This document shows positions 1 through 6,311 of a stretch of DNA of 9,871 nucleotides, in pieces. Origin of the DNA: Candidatus Schekmanbacteria bacterium GWA2_38_11 (lineage in GTDB: Bacteria; Schekmanbacteria; GWA2-38-11); assembly GCA_001790645.1 (NCBI GenBank), contig MGDB01000147.1, positions 1 to 9,871 of the forward strand. The letters run 5' to 3'. Numbering within the stretch: the stretch's first letter is position 1; every line of letters begins with the position of its first letter. The position numbers were made by a program, and so were the translations under genes. The notes under the pieces are model-generated. The model was not told the DNA's origin. It made no database searches and saw only the letters and a program-made list of their open reading frames with translations.

Positions 1-538
1 AGAAAGTATCTTTATCTATCTGAAAATCCTTTAGTGTCGTAAAATATCTGGCAGCCCTCAACATTCTCAAAGGATCCTTGTCAAATGCGTCACGAGAAAC
101 CATCCTTATTAACCTGCCTTCCAGATCTTTTATGCCGTTAAAGTCGTCATAAAGTTGCTCATCATCCAGGCAGTATGCAATAGAGTTTATTGTAAAGTCC
201 CTACGGGCAAGATCAATATGGATATCTCTTTTAAAAATTTCGGAAAAGTCAATTGACAACCCTCTTTTCACCACCCTGTAATTAACAATATGCTCTTTGT
301 CCATGACTATTAATTTAGCCCTGAAGATTTTAGCTGCTTTAGTAGCAATAGTAAGGGCTTCATTCTTTACAATAAAATCAAGATCAAATTTTTTCCTTGA
401 TAAAAAGATATCCCGCAAAAAACCACCAACCAGATAAAGGGGCTGGTTAAGACCCTCTGCTATCTCTTTGATGGTTTTGATTTCTTTATTTCTTGAAATC
501 TCTTCTTTTATCAATTTTTTAAATTCATCTATTTTCAT
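1..538 (-). CDS. Class II CCA-adding tRNA nucleotidyltransferase / poly(A) polymerase, N-terminal part (cut by window edge)
   Basis: I translated this from the minus strand; the ATG is at 538-536 and 179 residues are visible before the window ends, so the C-terminal RNA-binding part is missing only because of the edge. It shows the nucleotidyltransferase fold of the class II family: LVGGFLRD at residues 36-43, the metal-binding DLD at 52-54, RRDFTIN at 112-118 (nucleotide selection region) and DPLRMLRAARY at 155-165 at the start of the helical domain. The family adds CCA to tRNA 3' ends or poly(A) tails to RNA in the cytoplasm. The visible part cannot separate CCA-adding, CC-adding, A-adding and poly(A) enzymes. 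A weak AGG lies about 8 nt before the start. It sits 99 nt downstream of the sigma factor gene with no clear terminator between, so the two may be co-transcribed. Confidence 0.9.
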   Translation of the reverse strand, partial: MKIDEFKKLIKEEISRNKEIKTIKEIAEGLNQPLYLVGGFLRDIFLSRKKFDLDFIVKNEALTIATKAAKIFRAKLIVMDKEHIVNYRVVKRGLSIDFSEIFKRDIHIDLARRDFTINSIAYCLDDEQLYDDFNGIKDLEGRLIRMVSRDAFDKDPLRMLRAARYFTTLKDFQIDKDTF

Positions 539-637
539 ATTTTTTAACCTGATATTAATTACAACAGCTTAATGGAAAACTAAATGGAGGTCAAATTGAA
601 TTGAGTTTTTCAACTTTTTTTAATGAGGCGGGTTGGA

Positions 638-1498
638 TTATTTCAGATATTCTTTTAGAATAGCGCTCTTGGTCAGTCTCTTTAAACGGTTCTTTGCTTT
701 TACTTCTATCTGACGTATCCTTTCTCTTGAGAGGCCCATATCATTTCCTATTTCTTCAAGTGTTTCCGACTCACCATTATTAAGTCCAAATCTTCTCCTT
801 AAGATCTCAGCTTCCTTTGGATGCAATTTACTCAGTAAATCTTCCAGTTCCTTTTCCATCTTCACTTTATCAATATCTTCATCTGCTGATGGAAGATTCT
901 CTGCCTGCAGAAGGTCGAGGTAGCTTGAATCATTGTCATCTGATAAGGGGTTCTCAAGAGAGATAGCGTTCCTTGAAATCGAAAGCAATAATTCTATATC
1001 CTTCAGGGGAAGTCTTAATGCTTCTGCTAAATCATGTTCTGTAGGTTCCCTTCCAAGTTTCTGAATCAGCATATCATACTGCTCCCCAATTTTCTTTAAT
1101 GCTGCTATCTGTCTCACAGGTAAACGTACGGCCCCTACTTGTTCAGCCAAAGCCTGGATAATTGCCTGTTTGATCCACCATACTGCGTAAGAGACAAATT
1201 TTACTCCCCGGTTAGGATCAAATCTCTTAGCCGCCTGAATCAGGCCGATATTTCCTTCATTAATCAGATCAAGCAATCCCAAACCGCAGCCTCTGAACTT
1301 AGAAGCAATATTGACAACGAATTTGAGATTTGCTTCCACTAATTTTTTTAAAGCCTTTTTATCACCTTTCTGGACTCCTTTGGCTAACCTTACCTCCTCA
1401 TCTCTGTCAAGAATACTTATTTTTCCTATCTTCTTTAAATAAGAACCTAAAGTATCATCTGTAACTTTTATATAATCTAAGCCTCTTGCCCTAGCCAT
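638..1498 (-). CDS. Sigma-70 family RNA polymerase sigma factor (short RpoD/RpoS-like)
   Basis: 286 residues; directs RNA polymerase core to promoters. The N-terminal region 1.1 of long RpoD proteins is absent. Visible parts: region 1.2 (about 16-45, DTLGSYLKKIGKI), region 2 (about 52-122, with NEGNIGLIQAAKRFDP and SYAVWWIKQA), the conserved VRLPV start of region 3 (124-128), and region 4 with the helix-turn-helix ETLEEIGNDMGLSRERIRQIE (245-265). The -35 contacts equivalent to E. coli RpoD R584, R588 and Q589 are kept as R258, R262 and Q263. In region 2.4 the RpoD Q437 equivalent is Q111, but the T440 equivalent is I114 and R441 is Q115. The start is fixed by AAGGAGA 5 nt before the ATG. It could be the primary factor of a lineage with short sigma factors or a group 2 stationary-phase/stress factor; the sequence alone does not decide this. 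Confidence 0.93.
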   Translation of the reverse strand: MARARGLDYIKVTDDTLGSYLKKIGKISILDRDEEVRLAKGVQKGDKKALKKLVEANLKFVVNIASKFRGCGLGLLDLINEGNIGLIQAAKRFDPNRGVKFVSYAVWWIKQAIIQALAEQVGAVRLPVRQIAALKKIGEQYDMLIQKLGREPTEHDLAEALRLPLKDIELLLSISRNAISLENPLSDDNDSSYLDLLQAENLPSADEDIDKVKMEKELEDLLSKLHPKEAEILRRRFGLNNGESETLEEIGNDMGLSRERIRQIEVKAKNRLKRLTKSAILKEYLK

Positions 1499-1503
1499 TC
1501 TGC

Positions 1504-1510
1504 TCTCCTT
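1504..1510 (-). promoter_or_regulatory. Ribosome binding site of the sigma factor gene
   Basis: On the minus strand AAGGAGA lies 5 nt before the ATG at 1498. It confirms the start used for the sigma factor. Confidence 0.75.
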
Positions 1511-1773
1511 GGTAGACTTTCTTAAATACTTTTAAACCTTAAACCATCTTTTGTTAGAGTCGGAAACAAATAATTCTCTCTTTAGGGAAGAGGAATTTAA
1601 TTGTGATAAATGAAATTATTTTTTCAGCTCAAATTAAAATTATTTTAAAATATTTTTTTGTTTTATGTTTTAATTTTTTTACTTAAATGTTTGCAACAAT
1701 TCAATTGCCTGATTCTCCTCTTTTCTGACTTTTTTCTACCACAGTCAACTAAAAGTGATACGAACTCTACATG

Positions 1774-1863
1774 CATCCAGCGTTTTCTACAGGAGCCATC
1801 TCCTGAGCTGCCTGCCGGCAGGCAGGTGGCGATTTAAAATTCGCTGACGGGAGTCAGCCCTAC
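1774..1863. repeat. Composite dispersed-repeat block
   Basis: This G+C-richer block in an A+T-rich gap is built of several inverted repeats: an 18-bp perfect palindrome (1808-1825), a near-palindrome around gcgatttaaaattcgc (1829-1844), and a hairpin gctgac-ggga-gtcagc (1843-1858) followed by CCTAC. The 11-mer gcgatttaaaa recurs at about 3473-3483 in the other repeat-dense gap, where 'cctgtagaa' also recurs, in inverted orientation relative to this block. This suggests mobile or amplified non-coding elements rather than a gene. Confidence 0.6.
1808..1825. repeat. 18-bp perfect palindrome
   Basis: ctgcctgccggcaggcag reads identically on both strands. A diverged partner with the same core (cctgcctgccggtaggcaag) lies at 8301-8320, so it is a dispersed repeat. 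Confidence 0.85.
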
Positions 1864-1864
1864 A

Positions 1865-1891
1865 TAGTTGTCAGCTATCAGTCGTCAGCAA
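1865..1891. repeat. Degenerate tandem word array (gtcagc/atcagt)
   Basis: Three imperfect copies of a roughly 8-nt word (tcagcta, tcagtcg, tcagcaa) follow each other directly after a hairpin element. This is one of several such arrays in gaps between genes in this window. Confidence 0.5.
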
Positions 1892-2036
1892 TCCCTTTTT
1901 CCTGAGTTTCTATCTTTTTCTGCCAAAATTCACTCTCTTTTTGAGCTAATTTAGGATTAATAATTTTTTGTATTTTTCTTACGTATACTGAGAAATCATC
2001 AAAATAAAAGTTAATTATAATCTATAACCAAATTTA

Positions 2037-2363
2037 TTACCTCATTGGCTTCACTAAATCCAGAATCTGTTTGTTCTGGGATTCTATGGAGTTAAGGCGT
2101 TCTATAACCTTTGACTCTTTATTATCCTGTTTAAGAGCTTCAATGGTCTTTTCATTCTGATCAATAATTTTCTGCAGTTTCTCAATCACCTTATCAAGGC
2201 GCTGGCATACATCATAGAGACTATATTCCTGGAAAAGTTTTTCTTCTGTTATTTTTTTAAAACTGTCAAGCTCCTTAGAGATAGACTTTTCTGTGGCATT
2301 AGCAGAAATTATAAAACATGAAAAAATGACAATAATAAAACTCAACACTAATAGTTTTCTCAT
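2037..2363 (-). CDS. Small exported coiled-coil protein, function unknown
   Basis: 108 residues from ATG at 2363. A longer reading to 2399 would need a TTG start with no ribosome binding site, while AGGAGG lies 6 nt before the 2363 ATG, so the shorter form is chosen. Residues 1-23 form a signal peptide (MRKLL, a hydrophobic stretch, and ANA as the likely cleavage site), so the mature protein should be periplasmic. Cys16 sits inside the hydrophobic stretch and does not make a good lipobox. Residues about 30-105 are rich in Lys, Glu, Gln and Asn with Leu/Ile at heptad-like spacing (RLDKVIEKLQKIIDQ), suggesting a helical coiled coil. I do not recognise the family. It is divergent from the small exported protein gene at 2719. 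Confidence 0.75.
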   Translation of the reverse strand: MRKLLVLSFIIVIFSCFIISANATEKSISKELDSFKKITEEKLFQEYSLYDVCQRLDKVIEKLQKIIDQNEKTIEALKQDNKESKVIERLNSIESQNKQILDLVKPMR

Positions 2364-2369
2364 TTTTAT

Positions 2370-2375
2370 CCTCCT
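2370..2375 (-). promoter_or_regulatory. Strong ribosome binding site that sets the start at 2363
   Basis: AGGAGG on the minus strand, 6 nt before ATG 2363-2361. It excludes the upstream TTG at 2399 as the likely start. Confidence 0.85.
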
Positions 2376-2382
2376 TTTTTTA

Positions 2383-2416
2383 AAAAGTTCAAAGTCCAAA
2401 GCTCAACGTTCAAATA
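2383..2416. repeat. Degenerate tandem word array (gttcaaa/gtccaaa/gctcaac)
   Basis: Imperfect copies of a 7-8 nt word (gttcaaa, gtccaaa, gctcaac, gttcaaa) lie back to back just upstream of the small exported protein gene. Confidence 0.55.
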
Positions 2417-2499
2417 AAATCTTAAGCCCCATGGGAAAGCTCAAATACCAACAGATTAACTTATAACTTAAAACTTTTTATATTTGGATTAATTTTATC

Positions 2500-2586
2500 C
2501 TTTAAATTTTGTAATTTGTCATTTAATTTTATTTAGATATTTGACATTCATTTGAAATTTAGATTTTGACATTTGGATTTGGTATA
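2500..2586. repeat. Degenerate AT-rich word array (atttga, atttgg, atttag)
   Basis: About 85 bp made of near-repeats of a 6-9 nt unit: atttgt, atttag, tttgac, atttga, aatttag, tttgac, atttgg, atttgg. It has no open frame and lies in the gap between two divergent genes. Confidence 0.5.
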
Positions 2587-2593
2587 TTAATCT

Positions 2594-2614
2594 CAGGTTT
2601 AAACCTGTGGATAC
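2594..2614. repeat. Palindrome with tail (caggtttaaacctg + TGGATACC)
   Basis: A 14-bp perfect palindrome at 2594-2607 followed by tggatacc. The outer ggtat at 2581-2585 can also pair with atacc at 2610-2614. It is one member of the variable-stem, constant-tail family seen across the window, and lies about 50 bp upstream of the promoter for 2719-3015. Confidence 0.6.
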
Positions 2615-2662
2615 CGAAATTCTCCTTTACCTAAAAAGGATTTAGTTTTAAGTGCAATTCTC

Positions 2663-2692
2663 TTGACAAAAAGGAAACATGGGTTATATATT
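2663..2692 (+). promoter_or_regulatory. Sigma-70 type promoter for the 2719-3015 gene
   Basis: A perfect -35 TTGACA at 2663-2668 and a -10 TATATT at 2687-2692 with an 18-bp spacer (TATATA at 2685-2690 with 16 bp is an alternative). The gene start follows about 26 nt later, giving a short leader with an AGGGGAT ribosome binding site at about 2704-2710. Confidence 0.75.
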
Positions 2693-2718
2693 TAAAACAA
2701 AAAAGGGGATAGCGAGAA

Positions 2719-3015
2719 ATGAGAAAAATATTTTTTATATTTTTAATTATCACAGCTTTAAGTTCCTTTTCCTTGCTTGCCTCAGCAGATGAATACGATA
2801 GAGATGAAGCCTTTGTCTCATGGAAGCTTATGGCTTATGCAATATATCCTGCCGGATATATAATTGAAAATGCCATAGTTAAGCCAACTCACTGGTTAAT
2901 CTCTCTCCCATTACTTAAAGAAATATCAGGTCATGAGGAATTAAGCAAGATCCCATTTGCATTTGACAAGGAAAAAACAAAAGAAACCGAGGCCGGTAAA
3001 AACTGGATACATTAA
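2719..3015 (+). CDS. Small exported protein, conserved hypothetical type
   Basis: 98 residues, the only convincing plus-strand gene. Residues 1-23 are a signal peptide (MRK, hydrophobic stretch, ASA as cleavage site), so the mature 75-residue protein should be periplasmic or envelope-associated. The central part (about 34-73, with AYAIYPAGYIIENAIVKPTHW and a closing GHE) resembles, from memory, short conserved hypothetical proteins of diverse Gram-negative anaerobes with a 'YP-G--I---IVKP-HW' pattern; this match is not verified. The tail is charged (KEKTKETEAGK). A strong promoter and ribosome binding site precede it, so it is probably well expressed. Function unknown. It is divergent from the coiled-coil exported protein and convergent with the peptide-modification cluster. 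Confidence 0.82.
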   Translation: MRKIFFIFLIITALSSFSLLASADEYDRDEAFVSWKLMAYAIYPAGYIIENAIVKPTHWLISLPLLKEISGHEELSKIPFAFDKEKTKETEAGKNWIH

Positions 3016-3280
3016 GCTTAAGTCTGATCGGAAAAAGTTAAGTACTTACCGTTAACCCGGCACCTAAAACACTATTCTTCTGCAATTCTGCCTTAAAGTT
3101 CTAAACTACAAACGCCAAATCCTACCGTTTAAATCATAACATGTGACTTAAACTTATAACCATCTTATTTTTTGGAATTTGGATTCTTTTCTTAAGAGGT
3201 TAAAATTTTTTTTAACTATCCTAAATTCATAACCGAAAAAAATTCTGTCCAAGCAAAAAAAATTCTAAATATTTTTTAAA

Positions 3281-3412
3281 ATGCGTACCAAAAATATTTT
3301 TACAGAAAATAAATTTTGCCAATCAAATTTTGTCATCTTTCTTGCACAAATAATAGCTGCAGCATGTTTAATCACAATCCTCAGTGCCATAATCTTTGGG
3401 ATTCTTCTATAA
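3281..3412 (+). CDS. Possible 43-residue single-span membrane micro-protein (tentative)
   Basis: ATG at 3281 opens a 43-codon frame ending in TAA. Residues 1-16 are polar (MRTKNIFTENKFCQSN); residues 17-43 are an uninterrupted hydrophobic run (FVIFLAQIIAAACLITILSA and on to the end), long enough for one membrane span, ending exactly at the stop. Against it: no ribosome binding site is visible and the surroundings are A+T-rich spacer. It could be a true small membrane protein, a fragment of a larger lost gene, or chance. Confidence 0.25.
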   Translation: MRTKNIFTENKFCQSNFVIFLAQIIAAACLITILSAIIFGILL

Positions 3413-3489
3413 CTGAGAGGTTTTTACGAAAATACCGCAGAATGCCCCGTCCTGTAGAAGGGATGAATGCAGCGATTTAAAACCGATAG

Positions 3490-3509
3490 ATGGGACATTC
3501 TTGTCCCAT
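3490..3509. repeat. Hairpin atgggaca-ttct-tgtcccat with ac tail
   Basis: An 8-bp perfect stem with a 4-nt loop, followed by AC so that the right arm reads cccatac. Member of the variable-stem palindrome family of this window. Confidence 0.65.
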
Positions 3510-3520
3510 ACTGCATTTCC

Positions 3521-3546
3521 GCCGAGGCTGGAAAGCCTCGGCTATC
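3521..3546. repeat. Hairpin gccgaggct-ggaa-agcctcggc with TATCC tail
   Basis: A 9-bp perfect stem closed by a GGAA (GNRA) tetraloop, with the tail cggctatcc. The stem would be stable as RNA in either direction. It lies only 11 bp from the hairpin at 3490-3509, inside a repeat-dense gap downstream of the B2 gene. Confidence 0.7.
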
Positions 3547-3579
3547 CGTGAAGCCACGCCCTGTGGATGGGGAGTTTCA
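3544..3579. repeat. Imperfect inverted repeat (gtgaa...ttcac)
   Basis: gtgaa near 3548 pairs with ttcac near 3579, and inner ccac with gtgg, giving an interrupted hairpin next to the GGAA hairpin. It has no T tract, so I do not call it a terminator. Confidence 0.35.
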
Positions 3580-3651
3580 CTAAAAAAATCTGAATTAGCT
3601 TTAATGTCCTCGACTAAACAAATATTCCTGTGGGGTTGACGAGAAAGAGGT

Positions 3652-4074
3652 TTATGAGCTTTTTTTAGGGTAGGAATAAACTACCTTAAAAAAATCTAAA
3701 GGATTATAACTTTCAAGAAACGGCTTGTCATCCAGAGTAAGCCATCCATGACCATCAAGCTTGTCACTCTTTTTATCTTTTTTTACTCCAAAGTTCATTA
3801 CAACTTTTAACCCGTGTTTATTCAAAAAATGATAAAGAACCAAAGACTTCTTGAGGCATGTTGGATGGAATATAAAAAATCTCTGATTTAAAATTAAATC
3901 AGTAATCTTTATAATATGATCAATCTCATCCTGTGCAAATGTTTCCTTTCTTTTTCCTGGAGTAAGAACCTTCATCAATTTGGGCAGAGTAAAAACTTTT
4001 GTCATAACTGGAAGGGCTATTACAAGAAGGCCTATCTTAAAGAAGAGGGTCATAGACCTAATGTTTATTTGCAT
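3652..4074 (-). CDS. Lasso-type B2 protein (transglutaminase-fold cysteine protease, RiPP leader peptidase)
   Basis: 140 residues. The layout matches the B2 family: a hydrophobic N-terminal stretch (about 9-36), then a papain/transglutaminase-like core with Cys73 in PTCLKKSLVLYHFL, His109 in GHGWLTLD and an acidic residue 12 positions later (Glu121, where many relatives have Asp). In lasso peptide pathways B2 cuts the leader from the precursor, with the B1/PqqD-like protein presenting the leader. Here a PqqD gene lies upstream in the same direction. The start is uncertain: ATG 4074 has no good ribosome binding site, while Met8 has an AGG closely upstream. A 198-bp gap of dispersed repeat separates it from the radical SAM gene, so it may have its own promoter. 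Assignment rests on motif layout by eye. Confidence 0.8.
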   Translation of the reverse strand: MQINIRSMTLFFKIGLLVIALPVMTKVFTLPKLMKVLTPGKRKETFAQDEIDHIIKITDLILNQRFFIFHPTCLKKSLVLYHFLNKHGLKVVMNFGVKKDKKSDKLDGHGWLTLDDKPFLESYNPLDFFKVVYSYPKKSS

Positions 4075-4112
4075 AAGCTATATTAATAAAAATATCTATA
4101 TCCAAAACCGTT

Positions 4113-4210
4113 TGACTGATCCTTCGTCAGGCTCAGGATGATTCATAGTGAGCATGGTGAACTCTGAGGTTCTCGAAGAGTCGAACCATCTAACCATCAC
4201 GACGAAGTCC
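4113..4210. repeat. Dispersed repeat between the radical SAM and B2 genes
   Basis: The stretch starting gatccttcgtcaggctcagg and continuing to gagtcgaaccat closely resembles a repeat widespread in many bacterial and metagenomic genomes (consensus of the type cttcgacaggctcagg...gtcgaacc; recognised from memory). Internal inverted parts include ggttc/gaacc (4168-4187). It probably inserted into, or expanded within, the peptide-modification cluster. Confidence 0.6.
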
Positions 4211-4226
4211 TACGTACCAAACAAGT

Positions 4227-4276
4227 TCTAATAACTTAAAAAGTTACAAGTTATTAGTCATAAGTTATAAGTTTAT
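4227..4276. repeat. Degenerate tandem word array (acttataa/agttatta)
   Basis: About 45 bp of near-repeats of acttataa-type words (ataactta, agttac, aagttatta, ataagttata, agttta) that runs right into the TAA stop of the radical SAM gene at 4273-4275. Confidence 0.5.
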
Positions 4277-5286
4277 TTATTGTACCACGGGCTTTCAGGG
4301 AAATCCTTTAACCAGTCAAGCTTTCCAAAATATTTGGCACAATAGAAACAAGGGAACCTGTCGAGGTTTGAAATCTCACCCTTTTCAATCTTTCTTATCC
4401 TTTCTTTCTGGAACTCAGCTATCCGATCAACCAGTTTCCTATGGGCTTCAAAAAGAGACATATCTCTTAGATTCCCAATAATATCAACCTCTGTATCAGA
4501 TCCAGAATACCCTGATAACTGGCAACAGAAAACAATGTTCCCCTTATAATCAACAGTCAAAGAGGACATCTGCAACGCCCTGCATTGAAAGATTAGCTCG
4601 GGAATATCAAACCCTGGGGAAAGAAATATACCTATCCTCATTGTCTGGCTAATCCTCATTACCTCTTTTGCAATTTTGCTCTGCTCTTTAGGTGAAGGAA
4701 CAATACCTTTTTTCATGTTTTCAGGTGTAGGCTGGATAAAAGCATAATAAAGCCTTTCAGCCTTTAGCTTAGAAGCTAAAATCGCCATATCCTCAAGTTC
4801 TCTTAAATTCAAAGAACAGACCGTCATCTGGAGGTTAAATGGAATTTTTTTATGAAAACATATACTTATCCCTTGTAATACTTTTTTATATGACCCCTGA
4901 CCTCTGATTTTATCGTGAGTGCTCTCTTTTGGACTATCCAAACTGAAGGAAAGACCCTTTAGCTTTTTAAGATCATATCTATCAAAAATTGGAAATACTT
5001 CTTTAAAATTCCATCCGTTTGTCACTAAATGGTAGGTAAAGCCACTCTCAGTGACCATCTTTATAATCTCTTCGATGTGTGGATGTATTGTAGGTTCTCC
5101 GCCTGTAAAAGCTATATGCTTTATCCCATATCTTTTAGCATCTTTTAACAACTTTGTTAGAAGCTTAATTGGGAAATCTTCTCTTTGTGTAGACTTTTCT
5201 CTCAGGCAATGGAGGCAGGATAGGTTGCACCTGTTTGTTAACTCAATACCGATCTCAGAAAAAAAGTGCATTTCTTCAGACATCAT
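4273..5286 (-). CDS. Radical SAM protein with partial SPASM domain (peptide-modifying maturase type)
   Basis: 337 residues. The SAM-cleaving cluster motif is CNLSCLHC (Cys20, Cys24, Cys27), followed by GGEP (62-65) that binds SAM and a TIM-barrel body. The C-terminal part has Cys235-x13-Gly249-x4-Cys254, then Cys255, and later Cys313-x2-Cys316. This fits the first half of a SPASM auxiliary-cluster domain, but the last two cysteines of the usual CX2CX5CX3C end are not seen. SPASM proteins such as PqqE and AlbA form crosslinks or other modifications on ribosomal peptides using a PqqD-like partner, and a PqqD gene is two genes upstream. ATG 5286 or 5283 overlaps the kinase stop (ATGATGTCTGA), indicating translational coupling. 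The substrate is unknown. Involvement in nucleotide or cofactor chemistry cannot be excluded. Confidence 0.9.
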   Translation of the reverse strand: MMSEEMHFFSEIGIELTNRCNLSCLHCLREKSTQREDFPIKLLTKLLKDAKRYGIKHIAFTGGEPTIHPHIEEIIKMVTESGFTYHLVTNGWNFKEVFPIFDRYDLKKLKGLSFSLDSPKESTHDKIRGQGSYKKVLQGISICFHKKIPFNLQMTVCSLNLRELEDMAILASKLKAERLYYAFIQPTPENMKKGIVPSPKEQSKIAKEVMRISQTMRIGIFLSPGFDIPELIFQCRALQMSSLTVDYKGNIVFCCQLSGYSGSDTEVDIIGNLRDMSLFEAHRKLVDRIAEFQKERIRKIEKGEISNLDRFPCFYCAKYFGKLDWLKDFPESPWYNK

Positions 5287-6268
5287 CTTTCTCTACTTCT
5301 TTTAAAATATTTTTTACTACTTTATCGGGCTCGAGAATCAGATCTTTACCGCTCGAAAGTTGGAAGGCCCGGCACTGCGTTGAAAGGATTTTTAGAGTTT
5401 CGAGATGTTCTTTTGCAATTCTTTTGTCCATCATTACCAGCAAACTGCTGGGTATAAGCCTTCCAAGGCACTGCAACGATGACAAAGGCATTAACACGCT
5501 TCTTGCCTCTCTCACAATTTCGGGAAAAATTATAATATTAGGTTTTGACCTTAAAACAAAACTGTCAGGATAAAATATCACCGGGTCAAAAGATCTTTTA
5601 GGACCTTTGCCGTATTTAAAAGCTTTCTTAATCTCAGACAACTCACTATATCTTTCAGAAATAGCCGGGTCTATATGAAAATCTCCGGGGATGGGGTGCG
5701 CTATTACTCCCTTCTTTATCCTTTTAAGAAGGATTGAATCATCAGAAAGATAGGAAAAGCCCATTCGCACAAAAGCAATTGAAATCGTAGATTTCCCAAT
5801 CCCTGCATTACCGGGAAAGAGAATTGAAGCCCCATCTTTTTCAACACATGATGAATGGAGATAATATAGGCCGCTATATCTCAACATCTCAGCTAAAATG
5901 ATATAAAAAAAGATATGAGAAAAAACCCTGCTGTTCTTAAGAGTATCTTCTGAAATATTACCTTTGACAATCCCTCCGTCGGGATTAAAGAATACCAGGG
6001 ATTTTTTATCTGTAAAAAAGTAATTTTTCTTTTTTTTACAACAAATTAAATTATTATATCTGAACAGTGGTTTCTTTCCAAATTTTTCATAAGCCATCTG
6101 TCCCAAAACATTCCTTGAAGTTGCAAAAATAAATGTATTCGTTGGGTTATTTATTTTTCTCTTTTTTGAAAAGTATTTGATCAGCGAATTGATTGAGTCT
6201 AATACTTTTTTATTATCAGATTTTATCTCAAAAGTTACACCAAAAATGGAATAATATTTTGATTCCAT
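5276..6268 (-). CDS. HPr-kinase-like P-loop kinase (HprK-related, RiPP/lasso-type tailoring kinase family)
   Basis: 330 residues. The kinase core is clear: YLHSSCVEKDG (136-146), Walker A GNAGIGKST (153-161) and the paired aspartates in YLSDDSILLKR (173-183). This order is typical of HprK/PEPCK-like kinases found with PqqD and B2 proteins; a relative in the paeninodin pathway phosphorylates the C-terminal serine of a lasso peptide. It is not a classical HPr kinase/phosphorylase: the N-terminal 130 residues do not resemble the HprK N-domain, and no ptsH or PTS gene is nearby. It starts 43 nt after the PqqD stop, without a good ribosome binding site, and overlaps the radical SAM gene by up to 11 nt, so all three should share one transcript. 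The phosphate acceptor is not visible from this window. Confidence 0.85.
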   Translation of the reverse strand: MESKYYSIFGVTFEIKSDNKKVLDSINSLIKYFSKKRKINNPTNTFIFATSRNVLGQMAYEKFGKKPLFRYNNLICCKKKKNYFFTDKKSLVFFNPDGGIVKGNISEDTLKNSRVFSHIFFYIILAEMLRYSGLYYLHSSCVEKDGASILFPGNAGIGKSTISIAFVRMGFSYLSDDSILLKRIKKGVIAHPIPGDFHIDPAISERYSELSEIKKAFKYGKGPKRSFDPVIFYPDSFVLRSKPNIIIFPEIVREARSVLMPLSSLQCLGRLIPSSLLVMMDKRIAKEHLETLKILSTQCRAFQLSSGKDLILEPDKVVKNILKEVEKDDV

Positions 6269-6311
6269 ATTTTTATTTTTTAAATTTAGGCGGGTAAAAT
6301 AAGAGAACTAT

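Larger units (their letters stand above)
1511..2036. other. Intergenic region, AT-rich half plus repeat-dense half
   Basis: No convincing gene is present. 1511-1760 is A+T-rich with long T runs (1618-1690), and presumably contains the sigma factor promoter, although I could not pick one out with confidence. 1770-1890 is a cluster of short repeats and palindromes, described separately. 1890-2036 holds nothing I recognise. Confidence 0.6.
3016..3651. other. Long intergenic region with repeats and one possible micro-ORF
   Basis: This 636-bp gap lies between a plus-strand gene and the converging B2 gene. 3016-3280 is A+T-rich and holds nothing I recognise apart from gttaa/cttaa words near 3037-3058. 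3281-3412 is a possible 43-codon membrane ORF. 3440-3575 is a repeat block with at least three hairpins. No clear intrinsic terminator with a T tract was found for either converging gene. Confidence 0.6.

Noticed and set aside
596..637. Intrinsic terminator after the sigma factor gene
   Set aside because: Only a weak 5-bp stem is possible and on the transcribed minus strand the neighbouring run is A, not T.
2364..2399. N-terminal extension of the small coiled-coil protein to a TTG at 2399
   Set aside because: The extension lies in a tandem word array and removes the signal peptide from the N-terminus; AGGAGG before ATG 2363 decides for the shorter form.
3424..3516. 30-codon ATG frame on the minus strand downstream of B2, considered as a precursor peptide
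   Set aside because: It is made of the hairpin and repeat block sequence, with no ribosome binding site; most likely fortuitous.
4096..4197. 33-codon ATG frame on the minus strand between the radical SAM and B2 genes, considered as the RiPP precursor
   Set aside because: Its whole sequence is the dispersed ctt-cgtcaggctcagg repeat read in one frame; it has no ribosome binding site and no leader/core character.
5051..5573. Plus-strand open frames over the radical SAM and kinase genes
   Set aside because: They are antisense shadows of two genes with clear catalytic motifs, with no ribosome binding site or family resemblance.
5276..6268. Classical HPr kinase/phosphorylase (hprK) controlling carbon use
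   Set aside because: The N-terminal domain does not match, no HPr or PTS gene is nearby, and the PqqD/B2 context fits the HprK-related group instead.
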